This document shows, one piece after another, positions 1 to 8,278 of a stretch of 64,000 bases of DNA; position 1 is the first letter of the stretch, and the number at the start of each line of letters is the position of its first letter. The notes below the pieces were generated by a model. It was not told the DNA's origin. It worked only from the letters and a program-made list of their open reading frames with translations, and did no database searches. This DNA is from an uncultured Veillonellaceae bacterium (lineage in GTDB: Bacteria > Bacillota > Negativicutes > Selenomonadales > Selenomonadaceae): positions 1-64,000 of the forward strand of contig OMWS01000011.1 in NCBI GenBank assembly GCA_900314825.1, in the 5' to 3' direction. The position numbers and the translations under genes were made by a program.

Positions 1-110
1 GCTTCGCGGTCCCCCTCTCCCAGGGGGAGAGGCTGCTGTATTCGTTACGTTCGGCAACGGATGTATATGGAATCGGTCTAGTAACTGCAACAGTCCCTTT
101 CGTTTGCCAG
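1..110. repeat. Right end of modular palindromic intergenic repeat, type B (partial, cut by window edge)
   Basis: The right arm of a type B element. It ends in a GGGAGAGGCTGCTG-type arm, then CGTTACGTTCGGCAAC, which is the reverse complement of the left ends seen at 40871 and 50336. Similarity to the copies at 34881 and 50336 continues past the arm, through a block resembling GTTCCAGTAAATGCAACAG, to about position 110. The left half lies outside the window. Confidence 0.7.
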
Positions 111-122
111 TTTTCAGAGCCG

Positions 123-947
123 TCAATGGCCGTTTGCTCTATGCCTTTTGCGCACGGCGAGCGGCCTTTCGCCGTAGAGTTTCAAAAACATTTCGCGTGC
201 CGTCCGCTGATTTTTCAGTCCGTTCTGCTCCATGAGCTGCCCGATGTCCGTCTCCGTCCGTACGAGGCCTTCGTAAAAATGCGTGAGGCGCACTTCATAA
301 ATGTAGGAGATGAGCGTCTTGCCCGTCGTCTCATGGAAGAGGCGAGAGAGATAATTTCCATTGTAGCCCGCGACACCTGCGAGCTCGTCAACCGTGAGCT
401 TTTCAGCGTAATGTTCGCCGACGTAGCTCAGCACGTTCTTGATCGTCTCGTTCGCGCTCGGAGCGAGCGGAGTTTCTTCGCAGAAACAGACCGTGAGGAT
501 TTTGAGGATCGTGAGATACGAACTGCCCACATCATAAAGATAGCCAGGCAGCTGTTTTTCGATGAGGCGTGCCATGCGTTTCGCTTGTTCGAGCACGGCC
601 TTGTACGCTGCGCGCGGCGCCGGTTTCTCTGCATTGAATTGCAGCCGCTCAGGATGCGGTTCGAAGAATTGCATGGATTTCATCGGCACTTGCAAGACGA
701 TTGCGCGGTTCGGCGTATTCGCGACATCGTGCAAGAGGCCGGACGAGACGACGATGAACTGCCCAGGCCCGACATGATGTTCGCGGCTGTCGATGTGCAG
801 CGTGAGCTCGCCTTCATACACGCAAAGGAGTTCTAAGCTGCTGTGCCAGTGGAGCGGCACGTACCCCGAGGTCTCAACTTCTGACGTATAAAAGCGCACA
901 CCGAACGGGAGATTCGTCAAAACCGTTTCATGATAGTTCCGTCGCAT
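123..947 (-). CDS. AraC-family transcriptional regulator (cupin sensor plus AraC HTH)
   Basis: Predicted cytoplasmic transcription factor of 274 residues. The N-terminal half has the cupin-like AraC sensor pattern (PLHWHSSLELLCVYEGE, then a GPGQFIVVSSGLLHDV segment). The C-terminal half has the paired AraC helix-turn-helix (DELAGVAGYNGNYLSRLFHETTGKTLISYI). An upstream in-frame ATG exists at 1049, but the ATG at 947 is preceded by an AGGAG at 10 nt, so 947 is used. It is divergent from the GH43 xylosidase/MFS pair and probably controls it in response to a xylan-derived sugar. The ligand is inference; the family assignment is firm. Confidence 0.9.
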   Translation of the reverse strand: MRRNYHETVLTNLPFGVRFYTSEVETSGYVPLHWHSSLELLCVYEGELTLHIDSREHHVGPGQFIVVSSGLLHDVANTPNRAIVLQVPMKSMQFFEPHPERLQFNAEKPAPRAAYKAVLEQAKRMARLIEKQLPGYLYDVGSSYLTILKILTVCFCEETPLAPSANETIKNVLSYVGEHYAEKLTVDELAGVAGYNGNYLSRLFHETTGKTLISYIYEVRLTHFYEGLVRTETDIGQLMEQNGLKNQRTAREMFLKLYGERPLAVRKRHRANGH

Positions 948-1121
948 ATCGATTGCTCTCCTGAAAAAATTACAATTCTGACATGGATTTTTCTGATACT
1001 GACGATACGAGTCAAATCTATTGCATTTGCTTTCTGCGAATTGTATCATTTACATCGTAATCAATCTGATACGTACACGAGCACGCACACATAATTGTAT
1101 CATAATCAGGAGGAAAATTCC
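948..1121. promoter_or_regulatory. Divergent control region with repeated TGATAC half-sites
   Basis: The 174-bp gap between the AraC gene and the GH43 gene holds TGATAC at 994 and 1067, CGATAC at 1003, and the inverse GTATCA at 1043 and 1097. The latter two sit within an exact 11-bp direct repeat AATTGTATCAT (1039..1049 and 1093..1103). Repeated half-sites of this sort fit AraC-family binding. The xylosidase ribosome binding site (AGGAGG) follows at 1109. Confidence 0.5.
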
Positions 1122-2786
1122 ATGGCAACGATTCTGAATCCAATCATCCCGGGCATGGCGCCGGATCCATCCATCCTGCGCGTTGGGGATGATTATTACA
1201 TTGCGACGTCCACGTTCCATTGGAACCCCGCCGTTCAAGTCTTCCATTCCACGGATTTCGTCAATTGGGAGCTCTTGACGTACATCTTGAAGGACGGCGA
1301 GGTGAACCTCCAGGGTACGAACACGCCGGCCGGCATCTGGGCGCCGCATCTTTCCTATGACAAAGATGCGAAAAAGTTCTGGCTCATCTACTCGCACATG
1401 CAGAACATGGCGGGCCGCGAGTTCAATGCCGAAGCATACGCGATGAGCGCCGATGATATCCAGGGACCGTGGTCGAAGCCTGTCTACATCACGTCCATCG
1501 GTTTCGACCCGTCGCTCTATCATGAGAATGGCCGCCATTACGTCGCCTGCCTCGAGTGGGAGACGCGCACGGGGTATCAGGCACCGGGTCATCTCGCTAT
1601 CGCGGAAGCGGATCTCGAGCATGGCGGCATCAAAGGCAGCTGGCATCGCATCACGACGAACTTCACGACACGCGGCTGCATCGAGGCGCCGCAAATTTAT
1701 CATCACGGTGACTACTATTATCTTGTCGCCGCAGCTGGCGGCACGGGCTATGGCCACGGCGTCGAGGTCGGACGCGCGAAGGCGATCTTCGGCCCGTACG
1801 AGCCCGATCCGACGGGCGAGCCGATCATCACGTCGTCGCCGCGCCATCTCTTCTCGCTTGGCGATCCCGATGCCGGCCATTTCGAGATGTACAATCCAAA
1901 ATCGCCGATGCAAAAAGCCGGCCATGGATCGCTCGTCGAGACGAAGAGCGGCGAGTGGTATCTCGCGCATCTCATGTCGCGTCCTTTGGAAGGCACGATG
2001 CTGAACCCGCTCGGCCGTGAGACGTCGATCCAGAAAGTCACGTGGACGGACGACGGCTGGCTGCGCCTCGCGGACGGCTCGAATCTCGCGAAGATGGAAG
2101 TCCCCGCGCCGCAGGGCACGACAGCCGTCCGCGACCGTGCGCGCTGCGAAGATGTGCATGAAGATTTCGCGGGGGACAAGCTGCCGTTGAAATTCATGAC
2201 GCCGTATCAGCTGCCGGGCGGCGACTGGGCACGCGTCAAGGACGGCAAGCTGGAAATCCATGGCCGCAATTCGCTGTTTTCGCAAGTCGCGCCGTCCATC
2301 CTCGCGACGCGCGCGACATCGATGAGCTACACGGTCACGACGCGCGTCACGTTTCACCCCGACCATTACTCCGAGACGGCGGGCGCGGGCCTTTATTACG
2401 ACGCGAACAACTGGATTTACGCGCACCTCGCGCTCGATCCGAAAGAACAGCACATTGAGCTTTCCATCCTGCAAGCGAAACTCGGTGCGCGCGTCGCCGA
2501 TGACAGCACTGTGGCCGAGATCCCGAGCGGCACGGTCGATCTCAAGCTCGATTACGAGCAGGGAATGCTCTCAATCTCGTATCGCGAGCCGCAGGCAGAT
2601 GCCGAAGGCGCATGGCACATCCTGCAGCAAAATGTCAACGCCGCGTACCTCTCGGACGAAGGTGTCAACGGTGAGCCGGGCGAGATTGGCGGTTTCACGG
2701 GACTGTTCAATTTCCTCGGCAGCGTCGACGCCCACCAGCACGACAGCGTCGCCGTGTTCGACCATTATGATGTCGTGAATCACTGA
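1122..2786 (+). CDS. Glycoside hydrolase family 43 beta-xylosidase
   Basis: Predicted exo-acting beta-xylosidase (554 aa) releasing xylose from xylo-oligosaccharides. There is no signal peptide, so it should act in the cytoplasm on imported oligosaccharides. The N-terminal five-bladed propeller shows the GH43 triad: Asp in MAPDPSI near residue 15 (base), Asp in IGFDPSLYH (pKa modulator) and Glu in GCIEAPQIY (acid). The last 200 residues form the beta-sandwich domain typical of XynB-like GH43 enzymes. An ATG at 1095 is in frame, but the AGGAGG site sits directly before 1122. The next gene (34 bp on) is a transporter, so the two probably form an uptake and hydrolysis operon. An alpha-arabinofuranosidase side activity is possible. 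Confidence 0.88.
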   Translation: MATILNPIIPGMAPDPSILRVGDDYYIATSTFHWNPAVQVFHSTDFVNWELLTYILKDGEVNLQGTNTPAGIWAPHLSYDKDAKKFWLIYSHMQNMAGREFNAEAYAMSADDIQGPWSKPVYITSIGFDPSLYHENGRHYVACLEWETRTGYQAPGHLAIAEADLEHGGIKGSWHRITTNFTTRGCIEAPQIYHHGDYYYLVAAAGGTGYGHGVEVGRAKAIFGPYEPDPTGEPIITSSPRHLFSLGDPDAGHFEMYNPKSPMQKAGHGSLVETKSGEWYLAHLMSRPLEGTMLNPLGRETSIQKVTWTDDGWLRLADGSNLAKMEVPAPQGTTAVRDRARCEDVHEDFAGDKLPLKFMTPYQLPGGDWARVKDGKLEIHGRNSLFSQVAPSILATRATSMSYTVTTRVTFHPDHYSETAGAGLYYDANNWIYAHLALDPKEQHIELSILQAKLGARVADDSTVAEIPSGTVDLKLDYEQGMLSISYREPQADAEGAWHILQQNVNAAYLSDEGVNGEPGEIGGFTGLFNFLGSVDAHQHDSVAVFDHYDVVNH

Positions 2787-2819
2787 TGTCGTCATTTCAT
2801 AGGTAGGAAGGATATCAAA

Positions 2820-4064
2820 ATGAGCAAAAAGATCACCATTCCCATCACCCGGCTCGTGCCCGGCCTCATCATCGGTCCTGCGAGCTGGCTCGGCCCGTAC
2901 ATCGTCATGAACAGCTTGTTCCTGCCGGCAATGCTGCAGGTGCTCGACCCCGAGAACAAGATCCAGCTCGTCGCGCTGTTCGCAAGCATGGGCATGATCG
3001 TCGCGGCCATCTCGAACATGGTCGCGGGCGCGCTCTCGGATCGTACGCATTCGCGCTTCGGCAGCCGTACGCCGTGGATCATGGTCGGCGCGCTCTGCTT
3101 CATGGGCTCGATGATCGGTGCCTCGTTTTCGACGGGCATCCCGATGCTGCTCGCTTGCTGGATGATCGGCCAGGCCGCGCTGAACTTCATCGTCGCGCCG
3201 ATGATCGCTTGGCTCGACTTCGCGCCGGAACAGTATAAAGGCACGGCCTCGTCGGCCTATGGCGGCCTCGGCATGGCGCTCGGCAACAACGGCTTCAACG
3301 TCGTCGGCGCGCTGTTCCTCAGCCAGTTCCGCCTCGGCTTCATCATTTTCGGCGTCGTCGCTTTCATCGGCACGCTCATCGCTGTGCTCATCGTCCGCGA
3401 GCCGTCGAACAAAGGGGAAGTGGCGGAAGCTGCTGCCGACGCCCCGAAAGAAAAAGTCTCGCTCTCCGCGCTCCGTCATGTGTTCCCCAGCTGGTCGGTC
3501 GGCCGCGACTACTACCTCGCATTCATCGGCAAAATGTTCCAGGGCATCGGCAACTTCGCTATCATGGGCTACCTGCTCTACATCATGACGGACTTCCTGA
3601 AGCTCGGCGATGCGACGGCCTCGTCCATCCAGCTGATCAATACGATCATGCTGATCTTCGGCATCCTCATGGGCTTCTTCGCCGGCCCGTTCTGCGACAA
3701 GTTCAAAGTCCTGAAATACCCGGTTGCCTTCTCGACGATCTTCCTCGCGCTCGGCGCCATCGCTCTCTTCCTCTGCCGAGACACGACGGGCATCGTGCTA
3801 TACGGCCTGCTCGCCGGGCTCGGCATGGGCCTCTGGAACTCGCTTGATAATCTGCTGAACCTGCGCGTCATCCCTGACCCTGACCGCGTCGCCTTCTTCC
3901 TCGGCGTCTACAACCTCGGCAACACGCTGACGCAGGCCATCGCCCCGGTCATCGCGGCTGCCGTCATTTCGCTCTTCGGCTTCTCGAGCATCTTCCTCGT
4001 CTCGTTCGCCTTCGCTGTCATCGGCGGCTGCTGCATGTTCGCCATCCGCAAAGTGCAACGCTGA
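2820..4064 (+). CDS. MFS transporter, probable xylo-oligosaccharide/sugar permease
   Basis: Integral membrane protein of 414 residues with about 12 hydrophobic segments. It carries the MFS loop motif between helices 2 and 3 (GALSDRTHSRFGSRTPW), whose RxGRRxP-like form is common in sugar-cation symporters of the GPH type and in related MFS permeases. AGGAAGG precedes the ATG. It is cotranscribed with the GH43 xylosidase (34-bp gap), so the likely substrate is a xyloside or short xylo-oligosaccharide. That specificity is inferred from context only. A strong hairpin with a T-run follows. Confidence 0.8.
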   Translation: MSKKITIPITRLVPGLIIGPASWLGPYIVMNSLFLPAMLQVLDPENKIQLVALFASMGMIVAAISNMVAGALSDRTHSRFGSRTPWIMVGALCFMGSMIGASFSTGIPMLLACWMIGQAALNFIVAPMIAWLDFAPEQYKGTASSAYGGLGMALGNNGFNVVGALFLSQFRLGFIIFGVVAFIGTLIAVLIVREPSNKGEVAEAAADAPKEKVSLSALRHVFPSWSVGRDYYLAFIGKMFQGIGNFAIMGYLLYIMTDFLKLGDATASSIQLINTIMLIFGILMGFFAGPFCDKFKVLKYPVAFSTIFLALGAIALFLCRDTTGIVLYGLLAGLGMGLWNSLDNLLNLRVIPDPDRVAFFLGVYNLGNTLTQAIAPVIAAAVISLFGFSSIFLVSFAFAVIGGCCMFAIRKVQR

Positions 4065-4093
4065 GAAAAAACGAATCCTTCTTTTTGTTACAA

Positions 4094-4143
4094 ACGCCCT
4101 CCCGATATGATAAAATCATGGTATCGGAAGGGCGTGATTTTTT
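4094..4143 (+). terminator. Stem-loop and T-run abutting the next start codon
   Basis: The arm ACGCCCTCCCGATA (4094..4107) pairs with TATCGGAAGGGCGT (4122..4135), followed by T6 at 4138..4143, which touches the ATG at 4144. It can terminate the upstream sugar operon. The only purine-rich Shine-Dalgarno candidate for the next gene (AAGGG) lies inside the right arm of the stem. Confidence 0.75.
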
Positions 4144-5349
4144 ATGCGGATGGAGGCTTGGAAACGGAATCTCTGGATCTGCTGCATCGCATCGTTCATC
4201 GTTTCCGTCGGCATGAGCCAGATGGCGCCGATCTTGCCGCTCTACATTCATGAGCTCGGCGTCGAAGGCGCGGACGACATTGCGCGGTGGTCCGGCATCG
4301 TGTTCGGATGCAATTTCATTTCCCTCGCGATCTTTTCCCCCATCTGGGGGCGGTTGTCAGATAAATATGGCAAAAAGCCGATGATCCTGCGTGCGACGGG
4401 ATGGCTCGGGTGTATCATGATCGCGCTCGGCTTCGCGCAGAGCGTCTGGCAGCTCGCGGGGCTGCGATTGTTGCAAGGCGCGATGAGCGGCTTCCAGGCC
4501 GCCGTCGTGCCGCTCATCGCAGCGGAGACGCCGAAGGACAAATCCGGCTGGGCCATGAGCATGTTTTTCGCCGCGCAGGTGACGGGCGGGCTGTTCGGCC
4601 CCGTGTTCGGCGGCGGGCTGTCGGAGCTCATCGGCTACCGCCACTCGTTTTTCCTCATCGGCTCGCTGTGCCTGCTCGGATGCGCCGCGCTGACATTTTT
4701 GCATGAGACGAAACGCCCGACGCCGACGGCGGCCGCAGAGAAGAACACGCGGGAAACATTTGCAGCACTCCCGTACCGGACGGCGACGCTCGCCGTGTTC
4801 CTCACGACATTCCTCATGCATTTTTCCATCTCGTGCATCCAGCCGATGCTGACGGTCTACATCGCGGAGGTCGCGCCGGACACGGAGCACCTCGCCGTCG
4901 TCTCGGGCTTCGTGTTCTCGTGCTCGGGGCTTGCGAGCATGATGTTTGCCTCGCGCCTCGGCCATCTTTCGGACACGGTCGGCGCGCATCGCGTGCTGCT
5001 CGGCTCGCTGACGCTCGCAGGTCTCGTGTCGTTCCCGCAGGGACTTGTCGGGACGCCTTGGGAGCTCGGCATATTGCGCTTCATCCACGGCATTGCCATG
5101 GCCGGCCTCATTCCTGCGACGAACGACACGATCCGCCAGATGACGCCGTCCACGTGCCTTGGCCGCATCTACGGCTTCAACCAGTCCGCACAATTCATCG
5201 GCATGTTCACGGGCGCTTTCTTCGGCGGCGAGCTCATCGCACAGCTCGGCTTCGCGCACACATTCTTCGTCGTCGGCGCGTTGCTGCTCGCCTGCGCCGC
5301 GTGGTGCAAGACGCGCGTCGTCGATGCGCTGCCGACGGCAGAAAAATAG
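4144..5349 (+). CDS. MFS efflux transporter (drug:proton antiporter type)
   Basis: Inner-membrane protein of 401 residues with 12 predicted helices. It contains MFS motif A (FSPIWGRLSDKYGKKPMIL, near residues 65-83), an exporter-like helix-5 region (AAQVTGGLFGPVFGGGL) and a second motif-A copy (FASRLGHLSDTVGAHRVLL) opening the C-terminal half. This resembles DHA1-type multidrug exporters more than sugar importers, so it is probably unrelated to the xyloside operon upstream. Its start codon directly follows the T-run of a terminator-like hairpin that also contains the likely ribosome binding site, so translation may be restricted. A small gene follows 14 bp downstream. The exported substrate is unknown. 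Confidence 0.82.
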   Translation: MRMEAWKRNLWICCIASFIVSVGMSQMAPILPLYIHELGVEGADDIARWSGIVFGCNFISLAIFSPIWGRLSDKYGKKPMILRATGWLGCIMIALGFAQSVWQLAGLRLLQGAMSGFQAAVVPLIAAETPKDKSGWAMSMFFAAQVTGGLFGPVFGGGLSELIGYRHSFFLIGSLCLLGCAALTFLHETKRPTPTAAAEKNTRETFAALPYRTATLAVFLTTFLMHFSISCIQPMLTVYIAEVAPDTEHLAVVSGFVFSCSGLASMMFASRLGHLSDTVGAHRVLLGSLTLAGLVSFPQGLVGTPWELGILRFIHGIAMAGLIPATNDTIRQMTPSTCLGRIYGFNQSAQFIGMFTGAFFGGELIAQLGFAHTFFVVGALLLACAAWCKTRVVDALPTAEK

Positions 5350-5363
5350 GAAGGAGCGATCTC

Positions 5364-5630
5364 ATGCTAAATCCGTTCAAGCAAAAAGCAATCTTTGAGA
5401 CGAAAGACGATGAAGTGTTCGCCGAGGCGCAGCAGCGGCTCGCGGCGGCCGGCATCACGGCGTACACCTGGTCACACGACGAGCTTCCGATGATGAGCTG
5501 CTGCGGCGGCGCGGACGCACGGAAATTCGGCCGCAAAGACGGCCGCCTGCTCACCGTGCACCGCATCGCCGTCCGGCGGGAGGATGCAGAGCGCGCAGAA
5601 ACCCTGCTAAAAACGCTCCGCACGCCATAA
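5364..5630 (+). CDS. Small protein resembling DUF2007-type putative signal-transducing proteins
   Basis: Soluble protein of 88 residues with a good AAGGAG site 7 nt before the ATG. The central part (EVFAEAQQRLAAAGITAYTWSH) and the closing stretch (HRIAVRREDAERAETLLKTL) have the alpha-beta pattern of DUF2007-like small domains, in which a helix precedes a strand that corrects for an atypical residue register. It is 14 bp behind the MFS exporter and may be cotranscribed with it. It contains a CC pair (MMSCCGGAD). No enzymatic motif is visible. Function unknown; the family assignment is tentative. Confidence 0.65.
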   Translation: MLNPFKQKAIFETKDDEVFAEAQQRLAAAGITAYTWSHDELPMMSCCGGADARKFGRKDGRLLTVHRIAVRREDAERAETLLKTLRTP

Positions 5631-5640
5631 TACGATAGCA

Positions 5641-6230
5641 TCACTTGTTGATGCTGCGCAGCACGCGGCAGGGCGAGCCGACGGCTACGACGTTTGCAGG
5701 GATGTCGCGCGTCACGACGCTGCCGCGCCGATGACCGTGCCGTCGCCGATCGTGACGCCCGGAAGGACGATGACGCCGCCGCCGAGCCAGCAGCCGCTGC
5801 CAATATGGATGGGCTTCGCGTACGTGCGCCAACGGTATACGCCGCTCTCAGGATCCCAGTCGGGCGTCAGGCGGTCGGCGAGCTCGACGGGATGCGCCGA
5901 CGTGTAGAGCTGGACGTTCGACGCGATGAGCGTGTCGCTGCCGATCGTGATGGTATTGCAGTCCACGAACGTGCAGTTCATGTTGACGGACACGTTGTCG
6001 CCGATGTGGATGTTGCGCCCGTAATCGCAGAGGAACGGCTGGCCGACGGACACGTTCGTGCCGACATCGCCGAACAGCTGTTGCAGGATCTCGCACTTTT
6101 TCTGCTTTTCCTCGTAGCTGCACGTATGGTACGCGTGCAAGAGCTCCCGCGTCCGCCGCTTGAATTCCAGAAAAATCGGATCGTGGCAGTCATACCACTC
6201 GCCCGCCATGCATTTTTCCATTTCATTCAT
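5641..6230 (-). pseudogene. Maltose/galactoside O-acetyltransferase-like hexapeptide protein, frameshifted near the 3' end
   Basis: The gene encodes a left-handed beta-helix acetyltransferase of the Maa/LacA(thiogalactoside) type. It has an N-terminal maltose acetyltransferase cap (EKCMAGEWYDCHDP) and hexapeptide repeats (CDYGRNIHIGDNVSVNMNC, VIVLPGVTIGDGTVIGA). At about 5722..5733 the frame shifts. The first frame ends as GDGTVIGAAAS and stops at 5712, while the expected continuation GSVVTRDIPANVVAVGSPCR runs on in the next frame to a stop at 5641. Adding one G to the GCGGCAGC run would restore the usual IGAGSVVT sequence, so a single-base deletion (real or a sequencing error) explains it. 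The start at 6230 has an AAAGGA upstream. Confidence 0.8.
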
Positions 6231-6496
6231 CGTGCATCGTCCTTTCTGCCTGCTTCTGTCCATCGAACTGCTGGTTTCATGATAGCAAACCGGCGGACGG
6301 CGTACAAGATTTTCGTTTCATAATGTATGGCGTGTTTTGATAACAGCATGGCACGAGCCGATGTTCTATCGAAGCGCCCGACGGATTTCTCCGACGCCTC
6401 CCGTTTGCATTCGACAAGGCCATTGCCGAGCGTCCCTGTACATTCGCGGAGCTGGCTATCCATACTGCTGGATTTTGAGAAAGGGAACTCCAGACC

Positions 6497-7198
6497 ATGA
6501 TCAAAGTCGTTTTCCTCGATATCGATGACACGCTCTTGAGCTTTTCCGCGTATGTCCGCGAGGCGATAAAGAGTGGATTTGCGAAGTACCATCTGCATCC
6601 CGTGACGGACGACATCGACGAGCTCATGGCCATCTATGGGAAAGTCAATGGCGCGCTCTGGCGGCAGCTGGAGCGCGGGGAGCTCGGTTTCGACGAGCTC
6701 ATCGCCATCCGCTGGAACCGCGTGTTCGAGGCCATGGGCATCGCGTTCGACGGGCCGGCGTTCGAGCGGTATTTCCGCGGCGCTCTGCACGAGAGCGCCA
6801 TCCCCGAGCCCGGAGCAAAGGAACTTCTGGAGTACCTCCAAGGAAAATACACGCTCTGCGCCGCGAGCAACGGGCCGTACGAACAGCAGGTGCACCGGCT
6901 GGACGTCGGTGGCATGCGCGATGCATTCCTGCATTGCTTCATTTCCGAGCAGGTCGGCGTGCAGAAGCCGGATCCGCGTTTCTTCGAACACTGCTTCGAG
7001 ACGCTTCGCATGGATGGCCTCGACGTGCGGCCGGACGAGACCATCCTCATCGGCGATTCGCTGACATCCGATGTCGCGGGCGGCAAACACTACGGCATGA
7101 AGACGTGCTGGTACCGCAAGAAAACTGCGCCCGTCCCCAAGGGCGGCGCGCCGGACTACATCGTCGACCGCTTGGCACAGGTGCAAGAACTTCTATAA
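6497..7198 (+). CDS. HAD-superfamily phosphatase, YjjG-like
   Basis: Soluble hydrolase of 233 residues. It carries HAD motif I DIDDT at residues 8-12 (Asp nucleophile and acid), motif II Ser/Asn (LCAASNGP), motif III Lys (VGVQKPDPRFF) and motif IV (ILIGDSLTSDVAGGKHYG). The helical cap between motifs I and II and the overall pattern fit the YjjG/pyrimidine 5'-nucleotidase-like subgroup, which removes phosphate from (often noncanonical) nucleotides. The precise substrate is not readable from sequence. GAAAGGGAAC precedes the ATG. It is a single-gene unit closed by a hairpin terminator at 7237. Confidence 0.85.
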   Translation: MIKVVFLDIDDTLLSFSAYVREAIKSGFAKYHLHPVTDDIDELMAIYGKVNGALWRQLERGELGFDELIAIRWNRVFEAMGIAFDGPAFERYFRGALHESAIPEPGAKELLEYLQGKYTLCAASNGPYEQQVHRLDVGGMRDAFLHCFISEQVGVQKPDPRFFEHCFETLRMDGLDVRPDETILIGDSLTSDVAGGKHYGMKTCWYRKKTAPVPKGGAPDYIVDRLAQVQELL

Positions 7199-7236
7199 GA
7201 ATAACGGCCTTGAGAATACACTGTCTATGCAAGCGG

Positions 7237-7267
7237 GGCTGTTGCAGTTATTTGCAGCAGCCTCTTT
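7237..7267 (+). terminator. Rho-independent terminator after the HAD gene
   Basis: GGCTGTTGC (7237..7245) pairs with GCAGCAGCC (7254..7262), with one G-U-type wobble, and is followed by TCTTTT. It lies just inside the 3' extension of the opposing broken toxin frame. Confidence 0.7.
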
Positions 7268-7280
7268 TGTATGCACAGAA

Positions 7281-7308
7281 AATCCCGGACTGTAAAAAGC
7301 CCGGGATT
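7281..7308. terminator. Hairpin inside the decayed toxin 3' end
   Basis: AATCCCGG (7281..7288) pairs with CCGGGATT (7301..7308). Read on the minus strand it is followed by TTTTC and would terminate the antitoxin-toxin transcript. A separate 31-bp inverted repeat, TAGAATTGA ... TCAATTCTA (7314..7344), lies immediately beside it. Confidence 0.55.
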
Positions 7309-7509
7309 CGGTGTAGAATTGAGATATGGAAACAATCAATTCTATGCGGAATTTATTGTATTTTTCAGAAAGCTGATGGTCGTGATATTTTGCGTCGAGC
7401 GGTTCTTCGCGCTGCAATGTGTCGAGGACGGTTTCGAGCAGTTGCATATCAAGACCACGTCGTTTGCATCGCTTGTAGTCGCGCCGGAATTTTGCCGTGG
7501 GGAAGAGCT

Positions 7510-7812
7510 TCAGCATTCCTCGTCCTCCATCTCTTGATCGAGTTCTTGGAAGAGCTCAGCAGCGGACGTGTACGATTTTGCTTTCACTTTATCTGATGCG
7601 ATGTCCAGCGATTCCTGCATGGCTGCTTCCGTTTCACGATTGAAGTGCGGAAGCCTTGATGTGAACGGCATTCCGCCGACGAGCAAAGACTGCGAGATGA
7701 ACATATTGACCGCTTGCGGCAGCGTCATGCCGAGCGCGCCAAACAATTGTTCCGCATCCGCTTTCTTTTGCGATTCCATCCGCATATTGAAGTTTGCTGT
7801 TTTGAGTGCCAT
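7510..7812 (-). CDS. RelB/DinJ-family antitoxin
   Basis: Antitoxin of 100 residues. Its N-terminal ribbon-helix-helix region (NFNMRMESQKKADAEQLFGALGMTLPQAVNMFI) binds DNA in this family, and its C-terminal acidic tail (FQELDQEMEDEEC) would wrap the toxin. The ATG at 7812 has AAAGGAG 10 nt upstream; the alternative at 7821 does not. It is followed, with a 7-bp overlap, by a toxin gene that has lost its catalytic end. The antitoxin is therefore an orphan here, possibly retained as an autorepressor or simply decaying. Confidence 0.85.
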   Translation of the reverse strand: MALKTANFNMRMESQKKADAEQLFGALGMTLPQAVNMFISQSLLVGGMPFTSRLPHFNRETEAAMQESLDIASDKVKAKSYTSAAELFQELDQEMEDEEC

Positions 7813-7938
7813 GAAAATCACGCTCCTTTGATTTCATGATACGGCGAAAATCAAACGATTGCAAGCAAATGTTTTACATGATTGCGCCCATAGATTCTAA
7901 ATCTGGAGGCAGATGAGTTGTGTCAGCTCCATGGATTG

Positions 7939-8265
7939 TCAATGCCCAGTGCCAAAAATGTTGCACAGGATGACGCCGATGATGATCAGCACAATCCCGA
8001 GCAAGCCGAGCGGCGTGATGTTTTCGTGGAAATAGAAATACGAGACGGTCGTGGCGAGGATGATGCCGAGACCGCCCCAGGTCGCATAGGCGATATTGAG
8101 ATCGATGGTCTTCAAAGACAAGGACAGCGAGCAGAAGCATAGGCCATAGCAGACCAGCGTGACAATGGCATAGGCGGCGTGGCTGAAACCATCCGAGAGC
8201 TTCATCGCAGTCGTCCCCAGAAATTCCAAAAGGATCGCGCCACCGAGATACACATAACCAAGCAT
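7939..8265 (-). CDS. Small multidrug resistance (SMR) family exporter
   Basis: Four-helix inner-membrane proton antiporter of 108 residues. It has the essential Glu14 (GGAILLEFLGTTAMKLSDGF), a Y-A-T-W-G-G-L-G helix-3 motif (IAYATWGGLGIIL) and helix 4 (GIVLIIIGVILCNIFG). These features match EmrE/SugE-type SMR proteins, which export cationic compounds or guanidinium. AGGAGG lies 7 nt before the ATG at 8265. Further upstream in-frame codons belong to the leader hairpin and are not favoured as starts. It diverges from arsR, with both promoters sharing the same -35 region. The substrate is not determined. Confidence 0.88.
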   Translation of the reverse strand: MLGYVYLGGAILLEFLGTTAMKLSDGFSHAAYAIVTLVCYGLCFCSLSLSLKTIDLNIAYATWGGLGIILATTVSYFYFHENITPLGLLGIVLIIIGVILCNIFGTGH

Positions 8266-8278
8266 GAAAAAACCTCCT

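Larger units (their letters stand above)
7193..7516 (-). pseudogene. Truncated YafQ-family (RelE/ParE superfamily) toxin
   Basis: The open frame has 107 codons, but only residues 1-57 (MLKLFPTAKFRRDYKRCKRR through HDHQLSEKYNKFR) look like YafQ-type mRNA endonuclease toxins, which are normally about 90 residues. The expected continuation (a R-E-C/D-W-L-L-I-Y-type strand and the catalytic C-terminal His) is absent. Instead the frame enters a 31-bp palindrome (7314..7344) starting exactly at the break and then the hairpin at 7281..7308. The protein should be inactive. It overlaps the antitoxin gene upstream by 7 bp in the usual antitoxin-toxin order. Confidence 0.75.

Noticed and set aside
6231-6496. 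Possible coding remnant upstream of the HAD gene
   Set aside because: Frames on both strands lack a family pattern and good start sites. I see only leader sequence of the HAD gene.
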